A stretch of 64,000 nucleotides of DNA from Mycoplasmopsis fermentans PG18 (GCF_000209735.1 NC_021002.1:166846-230845); one strand, 5' to 3'. Shown: positions 44,903 to 55,935, counted from the first letter of the stretch. Notes: generated by a model from the sequence alone, not told the origin. Numbers and translations are program-made.

Positions 44903-45610
44903 ATGCCAACACCACATATTAGTGCGCAAAAAGGTGAAATAGCTAAAATTGTATTAATGCCAGGAGATCCCTTAAGAGCAGAATACATGGCTAAAAAATT
45001 TTTAAAGAATCCTAAATTAGTTTCAAGCGTTAGAAATGTTTTATTTTATACAGGTAAATATAATGGCAAAGATGTAACAATAGGGGCTAGTGGTATGGGT
45101 TCAGCTTCAATAGGAATTTATGCTTATGAGCTTTTTACTGTTTATGAAGTTGAAACAATAGTTAGAGTTGGTTCAACAGGTTCATATATCAAAGAATTAA
45201 ATGTTAAGCAACCTGTGTTAGTTAAAAGAGCTTATGCTGATGGAACAGGCTTTGTTGAATTAATGGTTGGAAATAAAAAACAGGAAAATTATCCTGATTT
45301 GGAAACTTATGAAAAGCTTAAACAAACAACCAAAGAAATGAATGTTGAATTGAAAGAAGTTTCTTGCCATTCAACTGATGTTTTTTATGGATTAAGATCA
45401 CTAGAGGATACTATAAAAATAACTAAATGTCAAACTGTTGATAATGAATGTTTTGCTCTTTTTGCAACAGCACAAAGATGCAAGAAAAAAGCAGCTGCAT
45501 TATTAAGTGTTTCTGAAAATATTGTAACTGGAGCGTCATTAAGTTCAGACGAAAGACTCAAAGAATTTAGTACAATGTTTTTAGTAGCCTTAAATGCTTT
45601 AACTAAATAA
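44903..45610 (+). CDS. deoD: Purine-nucleoside phosphorylase, DeoD type
   Basis: A 235-residue hexameric-type enzyme that splits purine nucleosides with phosphate and feeds purine salvage. MPTPHISAQKGEIA is the family N-terminus. MPGDPLRAEYMAKKFL binds phosphate, RVGSTGSY and VDNECFALFA (nucleoside-binding Glu) follow, and SSDERLKEF carries the general acid Asp. The length is normal. AAAGGAGGTTAG precedes the ATG. tpx starts 10 nt later. Confidence 0.96.
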   Translation: MPTPHISAQKGEIAKIVLMPGDPLRAEYMAKKFLKNPKLVSSVRNVLFYTGKYNGKDVTIGASGMGSASIGIYAYELFTVYEVETIVRVGSTGSYIKELNVKQPVLVKRAYADGTGFVELMVGNKKQENYPDLETYEKLKQTTKEMNVELKEVSCHSTDVFYGLRSLEDTIKITKCQTVDNECFALFATAQRCKKKAAALLSVSENIVTGASLSSDERLKEFSTMFLVALNALTK

Positions 45611-45620
45611 GGAGTTAATT

Positions 45621-46130
45621 ATGAATAAAAGACAAGAAACAACTTTTTTCAAAAATAAAGTTACTTTATTAGGTGATAAAATTGAAGTAGGTCAAAAAGC
45701 ACCAAATTTTACAGCCTTAAATAATGAATTAAAATCTGTTCAATTAAAAGATTTTAAAGATAAAGTAATATTAATCTCATCTGTTCCTTCTTTAGACACT
45801 GGAGTTTGTCAAATGCAAACTGTAAGATTTAACAAAGAAGTTGAACAAATTAAAGGGCTAAAAGTAATTACAATTAGTTGTGATTTGCCTTTTGCTCAAA
45901 GTAGATTTTGTACTTCATTTAACACTAATAATGTTGTTACTTTATCAGATCATAAAAATTTAGATTTTGGTCTTAAATACGGATGTGTAATAGAAGAATT
46001 AAGGCTCTTAAATAGAGCTATATTTGTAATTGATAAAAATGGCATAATTCAATATGTAGAATATGTTAAAGAAAACACAGATCATCCTAATTATGATAAA
46101 GCTTTAAAATGTGTTAAAAATATAATTTAG
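45621..46130 (+). CDS. tpx: Thiol peroxidase (Tpx-type peroxiredoxin)
   Basis: A 169-residue antioxidant enzyme. The N-terminal FFKNKVTLLGDKIEVGQKAPNF resembles Tpx. The peroxidatic Cys lies in SVPSLDTGVCQMQ, where the family has SLDTPVC, so Gly replaces Pro next to it. The resolving Cys is probably in ISCDLPFAQSRFC. RAIFVIDKNGIIQYVEYV is the C-terminal block. TAAGGAGTT lies before the ATG. Cotranscription with deoD is likely. Confidence 0.9.
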   Translation: MNKRQETTFFKNKVTLLGDKIEVGQKAPNFTALNNELKSVQLKDFKDKVILISSVPSLDTGVCQMQTVRFNKEVEQIKGLKVITISCDLPFAQSRFCTSFNTNNVVTLSDHKNLDFGLKYGCVIEELRLLNRAIFVIDKNGIIQYVEYVKENTDHPNYDKALKCVKNII

Positions 46131-46170
46131 ATTTCCGAATAACACTGTTTTATAGTTTTATTAGTTAAAA

Positions 46171-46429
46171 ATGAAATAAGCATTTGAAAGTTTATTTTAA
46201 TAGTAATATTAGTTGCTTTTTTAAATATAACTTTAACCTTAAATTTCTAACATTTACATAACAAAATATTTGTTAATTTAAAAAAAATATTACCAATCAA
46301 TAATTCGCAATAATTCACTCAATTAACATTATTGGTTAGCAAATAATTTTTGCAGTAGTAGAATTTGCTTATCCATTGGCTAAATTTTTAGGAATATAAT
46401 TTGTGCAAAGATTAGAATTTCATTGATAA
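46171..46429 (+). pseudogene. Decayed copy of the ECF S-component 3' end
   Basis: This stretch aligns with the C-terminal third of the ECF gene (about 36810-37070). Shared tracts include AACATTTACATAA, CAAATATTTG-like, TTAACATTATTGG-like and the closing ATTGATAAAAAT. Frameshifts and stops are frequent and no start exists. The 345-base gap between tpx and the lipoprotein gene is filled mainly by this remnant. Confidence 0.8.
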
Positions 46430-46475
46430 AAATAAAGTTATTGTTTATAATGTTAAAAACTAATGGAGGAAAATT

Positions 46476-46826
46476 ATGAAAAAATTATATTTTGGACTTG
46501 TTGGCGCTAGTGCCTTATTGCCAGTAATGACAGTTGTTTCGTGTAGTAACGAAGACAAGAAACTTCATAATGAAGCACAAAAATTATATGAAGAATATAA
46601 AACTAAGAAAGAAAAATTATACAAAGCTAAACTTAATGCAAATGAAATTACTCAAAGCTTGTATGATGATGTTGTAAACTCATCAAGACACAAAGATGTT
46701 AAAGACTGAGCTAAAGAATTTTTATCAAAAGACTGAGATAAAAACAAGAATACAAAAAAAGTAATTATTTTTAATTTAAAAAGATTTTTAAAATGAACAA
46801 CTGAAGAATTAAATAAATATCAATAA
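46476..46826 (+). CDS. Small surface lipoprotein
   Basis: A 116-residue lipoprotein. The signal peptide MKKLYFGLVGASALLPVMTVVSC ends in a lipobox with Cys23. The mature part is a charged helical sequence rich in Lys, Glu and Asn (KLYEEYKTKKEKLYKAKLN) with TGA-encoded Trp. I recognise no domain. GGAGGAAAATT lies directly before the ATG. Its transcription converges with that of the YihY-like gene. Confidence 0.85.
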
Positions 46827-46842
46827 ATAAAAATTGAATTTT

Positions 46843-46873
46843 AAAAACCGGTATACAATGATACCAGTTTTTT
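46843..46873. terminator. Bidirectional terminator
   Basis: A stem of about 11 bp with one mismatch (AAAACCGGTAT/ATACCAGTTTT), with A-run before and T-run after, between the convergent lipoprotein and YihY-like genes. Confidence 0.8.
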
Positions 46874-47921
46874 AAAATTTTTTGCCAAATATACTACGTT
46901 TAGAAACAGTGTATGAAGACACATAAGTTTTGTAATATGCTTCATTAACTATAATTCCTAAAAACATAAAATATGTTAAGAATGAAACAAATAATGCAAT
47001 ATACATAAATGAGCCTATAATACCATATTTGTCATAGTTAATTAATGATGTTAAAAATCCAAAAATAGTGATAAAGATCATGACTGGAAAGCTAGTAATT
47101 AAAACGCCAGGAAATACTGTAGTTCAACTTAATTTAAAGCTAGGACTCATGGTATAAAGTAAAGTTAAGCCAAAGTAAAGCATTATTAATAAATAGAAAG
47201 AAAATGTTATATAAAAATATATATTTTTGTGATATGTTGACATATTGTAAGTAAAAGTTTGATAGAAGAATAGATATAAAGCAGCTGCTAAAAATAAGTA
47301 AATACTGATACCTAAAACAACAAATAATCCTTTAATTCTATTAGTAAATCAGTTACCTAAATTTTCATGTCCATAAATATAATTTTGACTGTAAATAAAT
47401 TTGCCAAAACCACTTGAAGCCATTCATAAAGAAGCCAAACAAAGAATAATTAAAGAAGTTAATTGAGCGCCTTTTTTTGTGGTGTCAGGGATCTTAATAA
47501 TAGAAGTAACACCAGGAATAATTCGAGTTAAAACTTCATTAATAAATAAAGTATGATAACCAGGAATTAACGAAAGTAAAACAATCATAATTGTAATAAT
47601 AGGAACAAAGGAAACTAAGAAATAAAAAGCAGTTGAAAGTGGAATAAAAACAAATGATTTATCAGTAAATTTTTTGTAAGTTCTATTAATTAATTCGTTT
47701 GTTTTGCTTTTGTTTTTTCAACTTAATCTAGGGGTGGCTATTCACAAAATAATCATGATAAAAAACTTAACTATTTTTTCAAAAAATAGTCATTTTTTAT
47801 TTTCTACAGGCACAATATTACGAGCAAATCAAGATTTTTTTAGACTGTTTCGGTATTCTTTTTTAAGTCTATTTTGATCTAATCCTGTATAAATTTTATT
47901 TTGATTATTATTATTTTGCAT
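46872..47921 (-). CDS. YihY/RbsR-type (BrkB) membrane protein
   Basis: A 349-residue protein with a charged N-terminus of about 90 residues and six or seven hydrophobic segments. SFVFIPLSTAFYFLVSFVPI followed by TSLIILCLASLWMASSGFG matches the YihY/BrkB pattern (FxALAxxxxxxLxPxL and WxxSxG). LLYTMSPSFKLSWTTVFPGV fits the family block YxxxP. Once called ribonuclease BN, these are now regarded as membrane proteins of unknown role. No ribosome-binding site is present and TATAAT ends 9 nt before the ATG. Confidence 0.86.
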
Positions 47922-47930
47922 ATTTATAAG

Positions 47931-47936
47931 ATTATA
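47931..47936 (-). promoter_or_regulatory. -10 box of the YihY-like gene
   Basis: Minus-strand TATAAT, 9 nt before the ATG and without ribosome-binding site, so the leader would be absent or only a few bases long. Confidence 0.55.
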
Positions 47937-47970
47937 TATTAATTAAATTAAGCATAAAGATTAATTTAAA

Positions 47971-49278
47971 TTATTCTAAACCACTTTTGTTTTTGAAAAC
48001 TAAATTAATTGGACAACCAGTGTAGTCTAAAACTTGTCTAATTTGCTTTTCTAAAAATCTTTCATAGCTAAAGTGGACATATTTTTTATTGTTAACAAAG
48101 AAAACAAAAGTAGGAACTGGATCTTGAGTTTTACGAGCAAAATAAATATTTAAACGGCCACCATTATAAGGAGGAGCTGGCTGAATCATTTGTGTTTCTC
48201 TGATTAAGTTAGAAAGAACTGAAGGTTTAACATCACGTTCAAGATTTTGTTTAACTTTAATTATTGTGTCAATTAATTTGTCCATTCTTGAGTTTGTTTT
48301 AACTGAAACAAAACAAATAGGAACCCAAGGTACAAAATGAAATTTGTTACGCATTTTCTTTTCGAATTCAACCATTGTTTTAGTTTCTTTATTAATTAAG
48401 TCTCATTTATTAACCACAATAATTATTGGTTTATTGTTGTCTAAAGCATAGCCTATAATTCTAGAATCGAAGTGTGATAATTCTTGAGTTGAGTCAATTA
48501 AAACTAAAGATAAGTTAGATTCGTCAAGTGAACTCATAGCGCGTTTTAAAGCATAATGGTCAACGCTATCTTCAATTTTACTTTTTCTAGTAATACCAGC
48601 TGTATCAATGATTTCAAAAACTTCATCTTTGATTTTTACAATACTTTTAACACTATCTCTAGTAGTTCCCGCAATATCAGAAACTATTGAACGGTTTTCA
48701 TTTGCTAATCTATTTAACATTGAACTTTTACCTGAATTAGGACGTCCAATAATTGAAAGTTTGAATAGTTTGTCACTCTTTTCATCATCAAGTCTAAGAT
48801 GTTTAAGACATTGGTCTAAGACATCACCAACACCATTACCATGTTGAGCTGAAATAGGAAAAATATGATCCACGCCAAGTGAGTATCATGAATAATTAAA
48901 CTGTGAAATATTATCTAATTTGTTTGCAACTACGACAATAGGTTTGCCAGATTTTTGAAGCATACTGTAAATCATTAAATCGTCATTAGTGATGTCAGAA
49001 GCACCATCAACCATAAAAATAATTACATTAGCTTCTTCAATAGCAATTTTTGCTTGAATTTGAATATGTTCTTGAAAAGGTCTATTTTCGATTTCGATAC
49101 CACCAGTATCGATAACTTTAATTTCTTTTCCATTTCAAGAAAAGGTTTCATAAAGACGGTCCCTTGTTACTCCAGGACGGTCATAAATTATTGAACTTCT
49201 TTTACCAATTAGCCTATTAAATAGGGTACTTTTACCAACATTTGGTTTTCCAATAATGGCTATAACGTTGTTTCTCAT
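47971..49278 (-). CDS. der: Ribosome-associated GTPase Der (EngA)
   Basis: A 435-residue double GTPase needed for 50S maturation. Domain 1 has G1 [10 protein letters not shown]3 DTGG and G4 NKLD. Domain 2 has G1 [10 protein letters not shown]2/G3 AGTTRDS and DTAG, and G4 NKWD with a TGA-encoded Trp. The C-terminal KH-like domain includes [19 protein letters not shown]. Full length for the family. It starts 3 nt after the cmk stop, the usual cmk-der pair. Confidence 0.96.
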
Positions 49279-49281
49279 TGA

Positions 49282-49968
49282 TTATTTATTAAGTTTTTCT
49301 ATTGTTTTTTTAACTAGTTCAATAATTTCAACAACAACTGCTTCAAAACCCATATTTGTACAGTCTATTTCTTTTGCTTCTTTAACTTTATGAAGAGGGT
49401 CTACTTCACGATTCATGTCTTGATAGTCTCTTAATTTAACTTCTTCAAGAACTTTGTTGTAGTCCATATTAAATCCTAAAGCAATGTTTTGGTTTAATCT
49501 TCTCATTGCTCTTTCTTCTGGTGTTGCTGTTAAAAAGATTTTTAATTCTGCATAAGGCATAATTTTGAATGTAGTATCTCTTCCATCCATAATGTAACCT
49601 TTACCTTTTTTAGTAATATTTTGAATTAAATTAACAACATATTGACGTACTTTTTTATATGTTGCAATAGTTGAAGATCCATAAGAAATTGAATCTTCTC
49701 TTATTTCAACAGAAACATTTTTTTCTCTTAAAAAGATGTTTTCTCTTTCATCTAAAGTGATGATATCTTTTTCTAAAGTTTTATTGATTTCTTCTTCATT
49801 ATTTCAATCAACACCTAATAATTTTGCATTTAAAGCTAATGCTCTATACACACTTCCACTATTAATAAATGTGTATCCAAGCCTTCTTGCTACTTCTTGT
49901 GAAACAGTTGATTTACCTGCACCGCAAGGTCCATCAATTGCAATATTAATCTTTGTAATTTTTGTCAT
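49282..49968 (-). CDS. cmk: Cytidylate kinase
   Basis: A 228-residue kinase that phosphorylates CMP and d[17 protein letters not shown] is the P-loop (Cys for the usual Ala or Ser), [11 protein letters not shown] binds the nucleotide, and [13 protein letters not shown] is the DGRDIGT-like block with Thr-Phe replacing Gly-Thr. [10 protein letters not shown] is the lid. AAAGGAGC precedes the ATG. It is cotranscribed with der. Confidence 0.94.
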
Positions 49969-50021
49969 AGTGCTCCTTTAACTAATAAAATATATTTATA
50001 TTTTAATATATAAATAAGAAA

Positions 50022-50048
50022 TAATAAAAAAATCACGTAAAGTGATTT
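50022..50048 (-). terminator. Terminator of the lipoprotein gene at 50057
   Basis: A perfect 7-bp stem (AAATCAC/GTGATTT) with a 5-nt loop. On the minus strand it is followed by TTTTTTTATTATT. Confidence 0.8.
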
Positions 50049-50056
50049 AAAAATTA

Positions 50057-51178
50057 TTATTTGTATTCATTAATTAATAGCACTGTATCATTTATAATTT
50101 GCTTCATATTGTCAATAGGTTCAAGAAAATTTCTTTTAAAATTTTTATATTTTTCTTCAGCTTTTTCAGTTCCTTTTTTGTCTTTTTCATAGGGCAATTG
50201 GGAATTTTTGATTAATTTTTCTAATCTATCTACAAAGGTATATAAATCAACACTTTGAAGTTTATAATTTGAGTTAAAAACAATCATAATATTTTTTGCC
50301 TTATATTCTCATGAATTATCAGTTATAAATTTTTTAAAATCATTAATTCATTCATTTAATTTATTAATTCTGTTGTTTTTATCTTTAGGAGAAATAACTG
50401 TTGATTTTCATTCTCTTAATAAATTTATTGCAGCATGAGTATGTTTTCCATCACTCTCTGAAGAAGGATTTTTAATTGTGCTATAGTCAATTGACGCTTT
50501 GTCTTCATCATAATAACGATTTTTATATTCACTTTCAATTTCTTCATTGTATTGGTTTATTCATTTTAAAAAGCGATCTTGATATCATTTTTGTCTAGAT
50601 GTTTGATTTTCAAAAAAAGGTCAACCGTTTCAGTGCGAATTTTCAAATAAATTTTTAAATTGAGATAATGTAGAATCATTTTTTATGTATTTAGATCAGT
50701 CATTTAAAATTGAATTTATTTCATCATTTATTTTCTTCAAATAGGTTACATTTTTATAAAAATTAAAATTAGTATTATCACTAGGAGTAGATGTAAAGTC
50801 TTCAAAATATTTTTTGAATTTAGTACTTTCATCAACATTATTAACCATAAATTTATATGCTTTTTCTTCAAAAGCTTTTGAGTTTTTTAATAAAAAGTTT
50901 TCAAATGTGAAATCAGTTATTTCTTTAGTTTTTTCATATTCCTTATAATAAAATGATTGATATGACAATTTGTGGTTATCCTTGTCCATAAATTTAACTA
51001 ATTTATTAAAGTTATTTGTATAAATAGAGACATTTTGTTTTAGATTGCTAACAAAATTATTTTTTTCATATTCACCCATGTCTCAAAAACTACTTTGACA
51101 TGCAGCTGATGTCAAAGGAGTGGTTGTGGTTAAAACTGTAAAAGAAATTAAAAATTTTAATTTTCTTCTTTTTGACAT
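50057..51178 (-). CDS. Surface lipoprotein, hypothetical
   Basis: A 373-residue lipoprotein. A basic start (MSKRRKLKF), a hydrophobic core and the lipobox LTSAAC (Cys27) form the signal peptide. The mature protein is hydrophilic, rich in Lys, Asn, Tyr and Trp (all Trp from TGA), and predicted mostly helical. I recognise no domain. The ATG lies 22 nt inside the end of rluB in another frame, with AAGAAAAG upstream, so expression may be coupled. The terminator at 50022 ends the unit. Confidence 0.85.
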
Positions 51179-51897
51179 AATTTCTTTTCTTGCAATGAAA
51201 TTAAAACTTTAAGATCTTTTATTTCTTTAAGAGTTAAAGTTCGATATGAGCCTTCAGGCATTTTTTCAACTGTTAAGTTAGCAAATGACACTCTTTTAAG
51301 ATTAATAACTTCATGATTTAATGCTTTGAATAATTCTTTGATGTGATGGTATGAGCCGACATGAAGAGTTACTAAATAACTTTTAGTATCAACTTGGTCA
51401 ACTATTTGTTTTGAAAACTTACCATTAACAATCAAACCAGCGTTAATTAATTTGAATTCTTTTAAGCTTAAAGGAGAATCAATTCTAACACGATATGTAC
51501 GTAAAATTTCGTATTTAGGATGTGTTAGTTTATTAATCATTTCTCAATCATTTGTTAATAACAAAGCGCCAGTTGTATCATAGTCTAAACGACCTACAGG
51601 AGCAATTCTTTCTGAGTAATTAATTAAATCAACAACTGTTTTTCTGCCCTTAGGATCTTTAACTGTTGAAATTGTCTTTTTAGGCTTATTTAATAGGAAA
51701 TATACAAAATTTGGTTTTTGTAATGAGATTAGTTGATTGTTAATTTTTATCTCATCGTTTTCACTTGCTTTGTCACCTAATTGAACAATTTTTCCATTAA
51801 CTTTAACTAGTTTTTTTTCAATATATTCTTCAGCTTTTCTTCTTGAACAATATCCTGTTTGTGCGATTAGTTTTTGAACCCTAATCAATTCTTTCAT
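51157..51897 (-). CDS. rluB: Pseudouridine synthase, RsuA/RluB family
   Basis: A 246-residue enzyme that isomerises uridine in rRNA. An N-terminal S4 domain (RVQKLIAQTGYCSRRKAEEYI) precedes the catalytic domain with FVYFLLNKPKKTISTVKDP and the active-site VGRLDYDTTGALLLTND. EILRTYRVRI and MPEGSYRTLTLKEI are later family blocks. The start at 51897 has AAAGGTT upstream; an earlier in-frame ATG lies in the end of nadD. RluB (23S U2605) is the likely member, but RsuA-like specificity cannot be excluded. Confidence 0.9.
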
Positions 51898-51920
51898 TGC
51901 AAACCTTTCTACCAAAAAAT

Positions 51921-53015
51921 TTATTTCATTCATTTGTCATAAATTTTTTGTTGTTCTTGTGTAAATATTATACCTTTTTCTTGGTTATATTCATAATTGC
52001 GTTTTACAACTTCTTTAAATCCTTCATCGAAGTTACTTAATGCTAGTTGTCTAAGCTTTTGAACTCCGCTAAAAGCTCGACCATCACAGATTTTATCTGA
52101 GATATATAAAATTTTATCAAGAGGTCCTAATTCTAGATCTAAAGTTGTATGAACTTTTATTGCTTTGACTATATCTTCATTATTTATTTGATAGATTTCT
52201 TTAACTCATAAAGCTCCACAAACTTGATGTAAAACATGATTTGGATAAATAGATTTGTTGTTAGCTTTTTTATCATATTGAGCAATAAATTTTCTACTTT
52301 CATTTTCACTTAATTCTTTACAAATATCATGAAATAGTCCAGCATAGTAAGCCACTTTTGCATCATATTTTATTGTTTTAGCTAACTCAGCAGCAAAAGT
52401 TGCTGCAAAAACTGAATGTTTTGCTCTTTTTGCACTAAGCAAAGCGTGAACTATTTCAAAAGCATATAAAAAGTGACTTCCTATATATTGGTTAACTTTT
52501 TCAGGTACCATTCAAAGTTGACCTTTTCTAACTTCAGTCGAACTTTCTTCAAAAAGATCATTGTTTAAAATTTTAACATTGAATTTTTTAGCATTAATTT
52601 TATTAAAATTTTTACTTCTTTTAAATACAACGAATTGAGCTGTTTTTGTTATTTCTTCGATATATTGTCATTTATTTAATTTTGGCAATAAATCGCTGCC
52701 TATTAAGAAATATAATTCATCATTTGGATATTGTTGTTTGAAATATCTAATTGTTTCAAAAGTATAACTAACGCCACCTTTTTTGATTTCAAAATCATGC
52801 ACAGCATAATTGCCTTCTAGATTTTCAATAGCTATATTAATCATATTAACTCTGTCTTTATTAGGGGCTACTTTATTATTCTTTTTAAATGGGCTTATCG
52901 CTGTTGGTATAAAAAACATTTTGTCTAATTTAAGTGTTTTATAGGCATATTCAGCAATTTTGATATGTCCACTATGGATTGGATTGAATGATCCACCAAA
53001 TAATCCTATTTTCAT
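51921..53015 (-). CDS. nadD: Fused nicotinate-nucleotide adenylyltransferase and YqeK-type HD phosphohydrolase
   Basis: A 364-residue fusion seen in mycoplasmas. Residues 1-180 are NadD: IGLFGGSFNPIHSGHIKIAE is the nucleotidyltransferase HxGH motif and SSTEVRKG the ISSTxxR motif; this step makes NAD precursors. The remainder is a YqeK-like HD domain: HSVFAATFAAELAK, then FHDICKE with the His-Asp pair, and IYPNHVLHQVCGA, a family that hydrolyses Ap4A. AAGGAG lies 6 nt before the ATG. rluB follows 23 nt downstream. Confidence 0.93.
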
Positions 53016-53040
53016 AATTCTCCTTAATTTTTATATTAAA

Positions 53041-54291
53041 TTATAAATTCTTTTTTGTAATATCCTCTTGTAAATATCTCATTTGTATATTTTGTTTTTT
53101 CTTTTCTTTACTATACTCTGAAGCCAATTTTAATTTTTTGTCACGCAATTGATAATTGACATCGTTAATAATATTTTTAATTTTAATAGTTTGAGAGCTT
53201 TCATCTTCAGGAGTTGTAAAAATACTTAGTTGTTTGCCATAATCAAATTCATTTACTAATTTATGTAATCTAACGCCAATACCTCTAATAGGTTCTTCAT
53301 TTCACAATATTTCAAAAAGTTTACTTGCTTCTTTAAAAATAATATCTTCATCATTAGAAACAACTGACATTGTTTTTTGTTTAGAATGTCAAGTTTTATT
53401 TGTGTCTCTTATTGAACATGAAATGACTTCTGGTAAGGTATTTCTATTTTTTGCTCTTTTTGAAACTTTAACACATAAACTTCTTAGAATGAGCAATATT
53501 TCCTTGCGATCATCAATATCATATGTTAAAAAAGTAAGTTCATTACCTATATTTTTTAAATCATTATGTTCATAATTTAATTGGTCATTGCCATTGCCTT
53601 GAGCTTCAAGAATTATGCCTTTAGTTTTAACACCAAAAATTTTTTGTATTTTAAAATTTTCTCAATTACATTTTGCTAATTTGCCAATAGTATCAATATG
53701 CATTCTAATTAATCTCTCAGCTGTTGGAGCACCAATACCGAAAAATTCAATAATTGGTAAAGGCCAAATCCTTTTTTCTATGTCTTCCTCTTTTGTTTCT
53801 AGAATTCCAAATGGTTTACCTAAATTAGTTGATAATTTTGCTAAAAATTTGTTGTATGAAATTCCAATTGTTGCAGGAATGTCAAAAGTATTTAATATGT
53901 CACTTTGGATACTTTTAGCCAAATCTTTTGGATCTCTATTTTTGATAATATCAGTTACATCAAGCCAACATTCATCAATTGAAAACACTTCGATATTTTT
54001 TGTATATTTTTCACTAATAAATTCAAAAATTTTATTTGATAAAGATAAATATAAATCAAAATTAGGTTCAATAAAAACTGTGAGAGGATCTATTTCTAAA
54101 ATTTTATTTTTAGGTCAGCCAACTTTAGCGCCTTTTCTTTTTAACTCATAACTAATTGAAGAAACTATTGATCTTTTTAATCTTCTACCAATAGCTACTG
54201 ATTTTCCTTTTAATTCAGGATTAATTGAGCGATGAGCACTTACAAAATATGAATCAAAATCCATGTGAAAAATTGTTTTTTTATTTTCCAT
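53041..54291 (-). CDS. dinB: DNA polymerase IV (Y family)
   Basis: A 416-residue translesion polymerase. IFHMDFDSYFVSAHRS carries the first catalytic Asp and FSIDECWLDVT carries the Asp-Glu pair. GISYNKFLAKLSTNLGKPFG and the helix-hairpin-helix FFGIGAPTAERL follow, then the little-finger domain. No sliding-clamp motif is obvious at the C-terminus, which ends in Lys/Gln-rich sequence. The ATG overlaps sufU by 11 nt, so this repair enzyme is coupled to the Fe-S genes. Confidence 0.92.
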
Positions 54292-54718
54292 CTTGCAATT
54301 TTTCCTTTATTGCTCTAGCTAACATTAAAGCACAATTAACGCGATTAAATTGTGTTTTAACATTATCAAAAATAGCTAAAGTTTCTAGCTTTTCAATATC
54401 ATTTTCATTTAATTTTTCATCTAGTATGAATTTTTCGTAAAGTTCTATCAAACAGATGCTTTCGTCAATTTTTTTACCTTTTAATAAGTCGATTAATAAA
54501 TCAGTTGAAGCTATAAAAAATGCACAACCTTGACCATCAAATTTAATGTCTTCAATTTGATTATTTTTTATATTTAGTTCACATTCTAAATAATCAGCAC
54601 AGCTTTCTCCGTGCTTAATAATTTTGTTTTTTAAACTTGAACTTTTGTGTCTAGGTTTCAAATAATGTTCCATTATTATTTGACGTTTTTGATCTTTATT
54701 ATAAGACAAGGAAATCAC
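54281..54718 (-). CDS. sufU: Fe-S scaffold / sulfur acceptor SufU (IscU-like)
   Basis: A 145-residue protein. Three Cys sit in the SufU positions: HGESCADYLECEL (with the Asp of the zinc site), FDGQGCAFFIASTDLL and VNCALMLARAI. In Gram-positive bacteria SufU receives sulfur from SufS. The start overlaps sufS by 20 nt with a GGAGG-like site inside it. No sufB, sufC or sufD follows, so the pair is a minimal system, as in other mycoplasmas. Confidence 0.92.
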   Translation of the reverse strand: MISLSYNKDQKRQIIMEHYLKPRHKSSSLKNKIIKHGESCADYLECELNIKNNQIEDIKFDGQGCAFFIASTDLLIDLLKGKKIDESICLIELYEKFILDEKLNENDIEKLETLAIFDNVKTQFNRVNCALMLARAIKEKLQDGK

Positions 54719-55859
54719 CTCCTTCTTTTAATGCTTTAACTAATTTATCAATATCTTTTTTGGTGTTATAAATACCCAAAGAAACTCTTACAAAAGACTT
54801 TTCTTTGGTGATTTTTTTAAGATAATGATCACAAAATACACCTGCTCTTACATAAATATTTTTTGTTCCTAAATAATGTGAAACATCATGACTATTATAG
54901 TTTTTTATATTGAATATTATAATGTGATTTTTAGGATTGCTATATAGTTTTATGCCTTCAATTTTGCTTAATTCTTGATAAGCATAAAAGCTTAATTCGT
55001 CTAAAATTTTTTGAGTTTCACAATAACCAATTTGATTAAAAAAGTTTATTGAAACACTAAACATATTAATTGCTGCTAAATTAGGTGTTCCAGCTTCAAA
55101 GCGATCAGCTGCTGTTGACAAAGTATATTGTTTTTCACTGTCAATATTGTTAATTATTCCACCGCCAACAAAAGGTGCTTCAAGTTTTTGTAGAATTTCT
55201 TTTTTAACTGCTAAAACTCCAAAACCGGTAGGTCCATAAAATTTATTTGAGCTAAAAGCAATTGCATCACAATTATTTAATGAAACACGTTCATAAACTA
55301 TTGCTTGAGCCGCATCATTAACTACTAAAGTATTAAATTTTTTAGCCTTTTTGTAAATAGCATTTAAATCAATATTGTTTTCAAAACTATTTGAAACTTG
55401 ACTTACTGCAACAATTTTAACTTTTGAATTTAAGTCATCTAAAACATTTTGACTTATTTTAACACTAGCCCCAATTTCATTAGCTATTTTAATTCAAGGC
55501 GCCATATTTGAAGAATGATTATAAACATCTAAAAGGATAATATCCCCTTTTTTAATTTGATTTTTGATCATTAAAGCAAACTTGTTTAGTGAATCAGTTG
55601 CTCCTGAAGTAAATATAACTTCTTGTTCTTGACAAGACAACAAAGTAGCAACTTTTTTACGTAAGTTGTTTATTTTTTGCGCGCTTTCAATTCCTAATTT
55701 AGTGTTAATAGTACGGGTACTAATTGACTCATTTAAATAAAAATTGTTAACTGCATCAATAGCCATTTTTGGTTTTAAAACTAATGCACTACTATCCAAA
55801 TAAGTTATCTTTTTTGCTAAAGGGAATTGTTCTTGAATTAATTTGTCTAATGTTTTCAT
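54699..55859 (-). CDS. sufS: Cysteine desulfurase SufS
   Basis: A 386-residue class V PLP aminotransferase that takes sulfur from cysteine for Fe-S clusters and thio-tRNA. VIFTSGATDSLNKFA binds the cofactor phosphate. SSNKFYGPTGFGVL contains the Schiff-base Lys; Asn replaces the His usual before it. VRAGVFCDHYL carries the catalytic Cys. The gene has no ribosome-binding site and TATAAT ends 7 nt before the ATG. It heads sufS-sufU-dinB. Confidence 0.93.
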
Positions 55860-55866
55860 ATTTTAA

Positions 55867-55900
55867 ATTATAAAGTTATATTTAATATTTGTATACAAAT
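55867..55900 (-). promoter_or_regulatory. Promoter of sufS with a 14-bp perfect palindrome
   Basis: Minus-strand TATAAT (55867-55872) ends 7 nt before the sufS ATG. The perfect palindrome ATTTGTATACAAAT (55887-55900) covers the expected -35 position. It is placed as an operator and lies between sufS and the divergent minigene promoter. Confidence 0.6.
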
Positions 55901-55935
55901 GTTACATATAAAAAATAACGTTTTTATAAAAAATA

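Noticed and set aside
53615-54151. Plus-strand open frame of 178 codons inside dinB
   Set aside because: It mirrors the conserved dinB frame and has no ribosome-binding site or family match.
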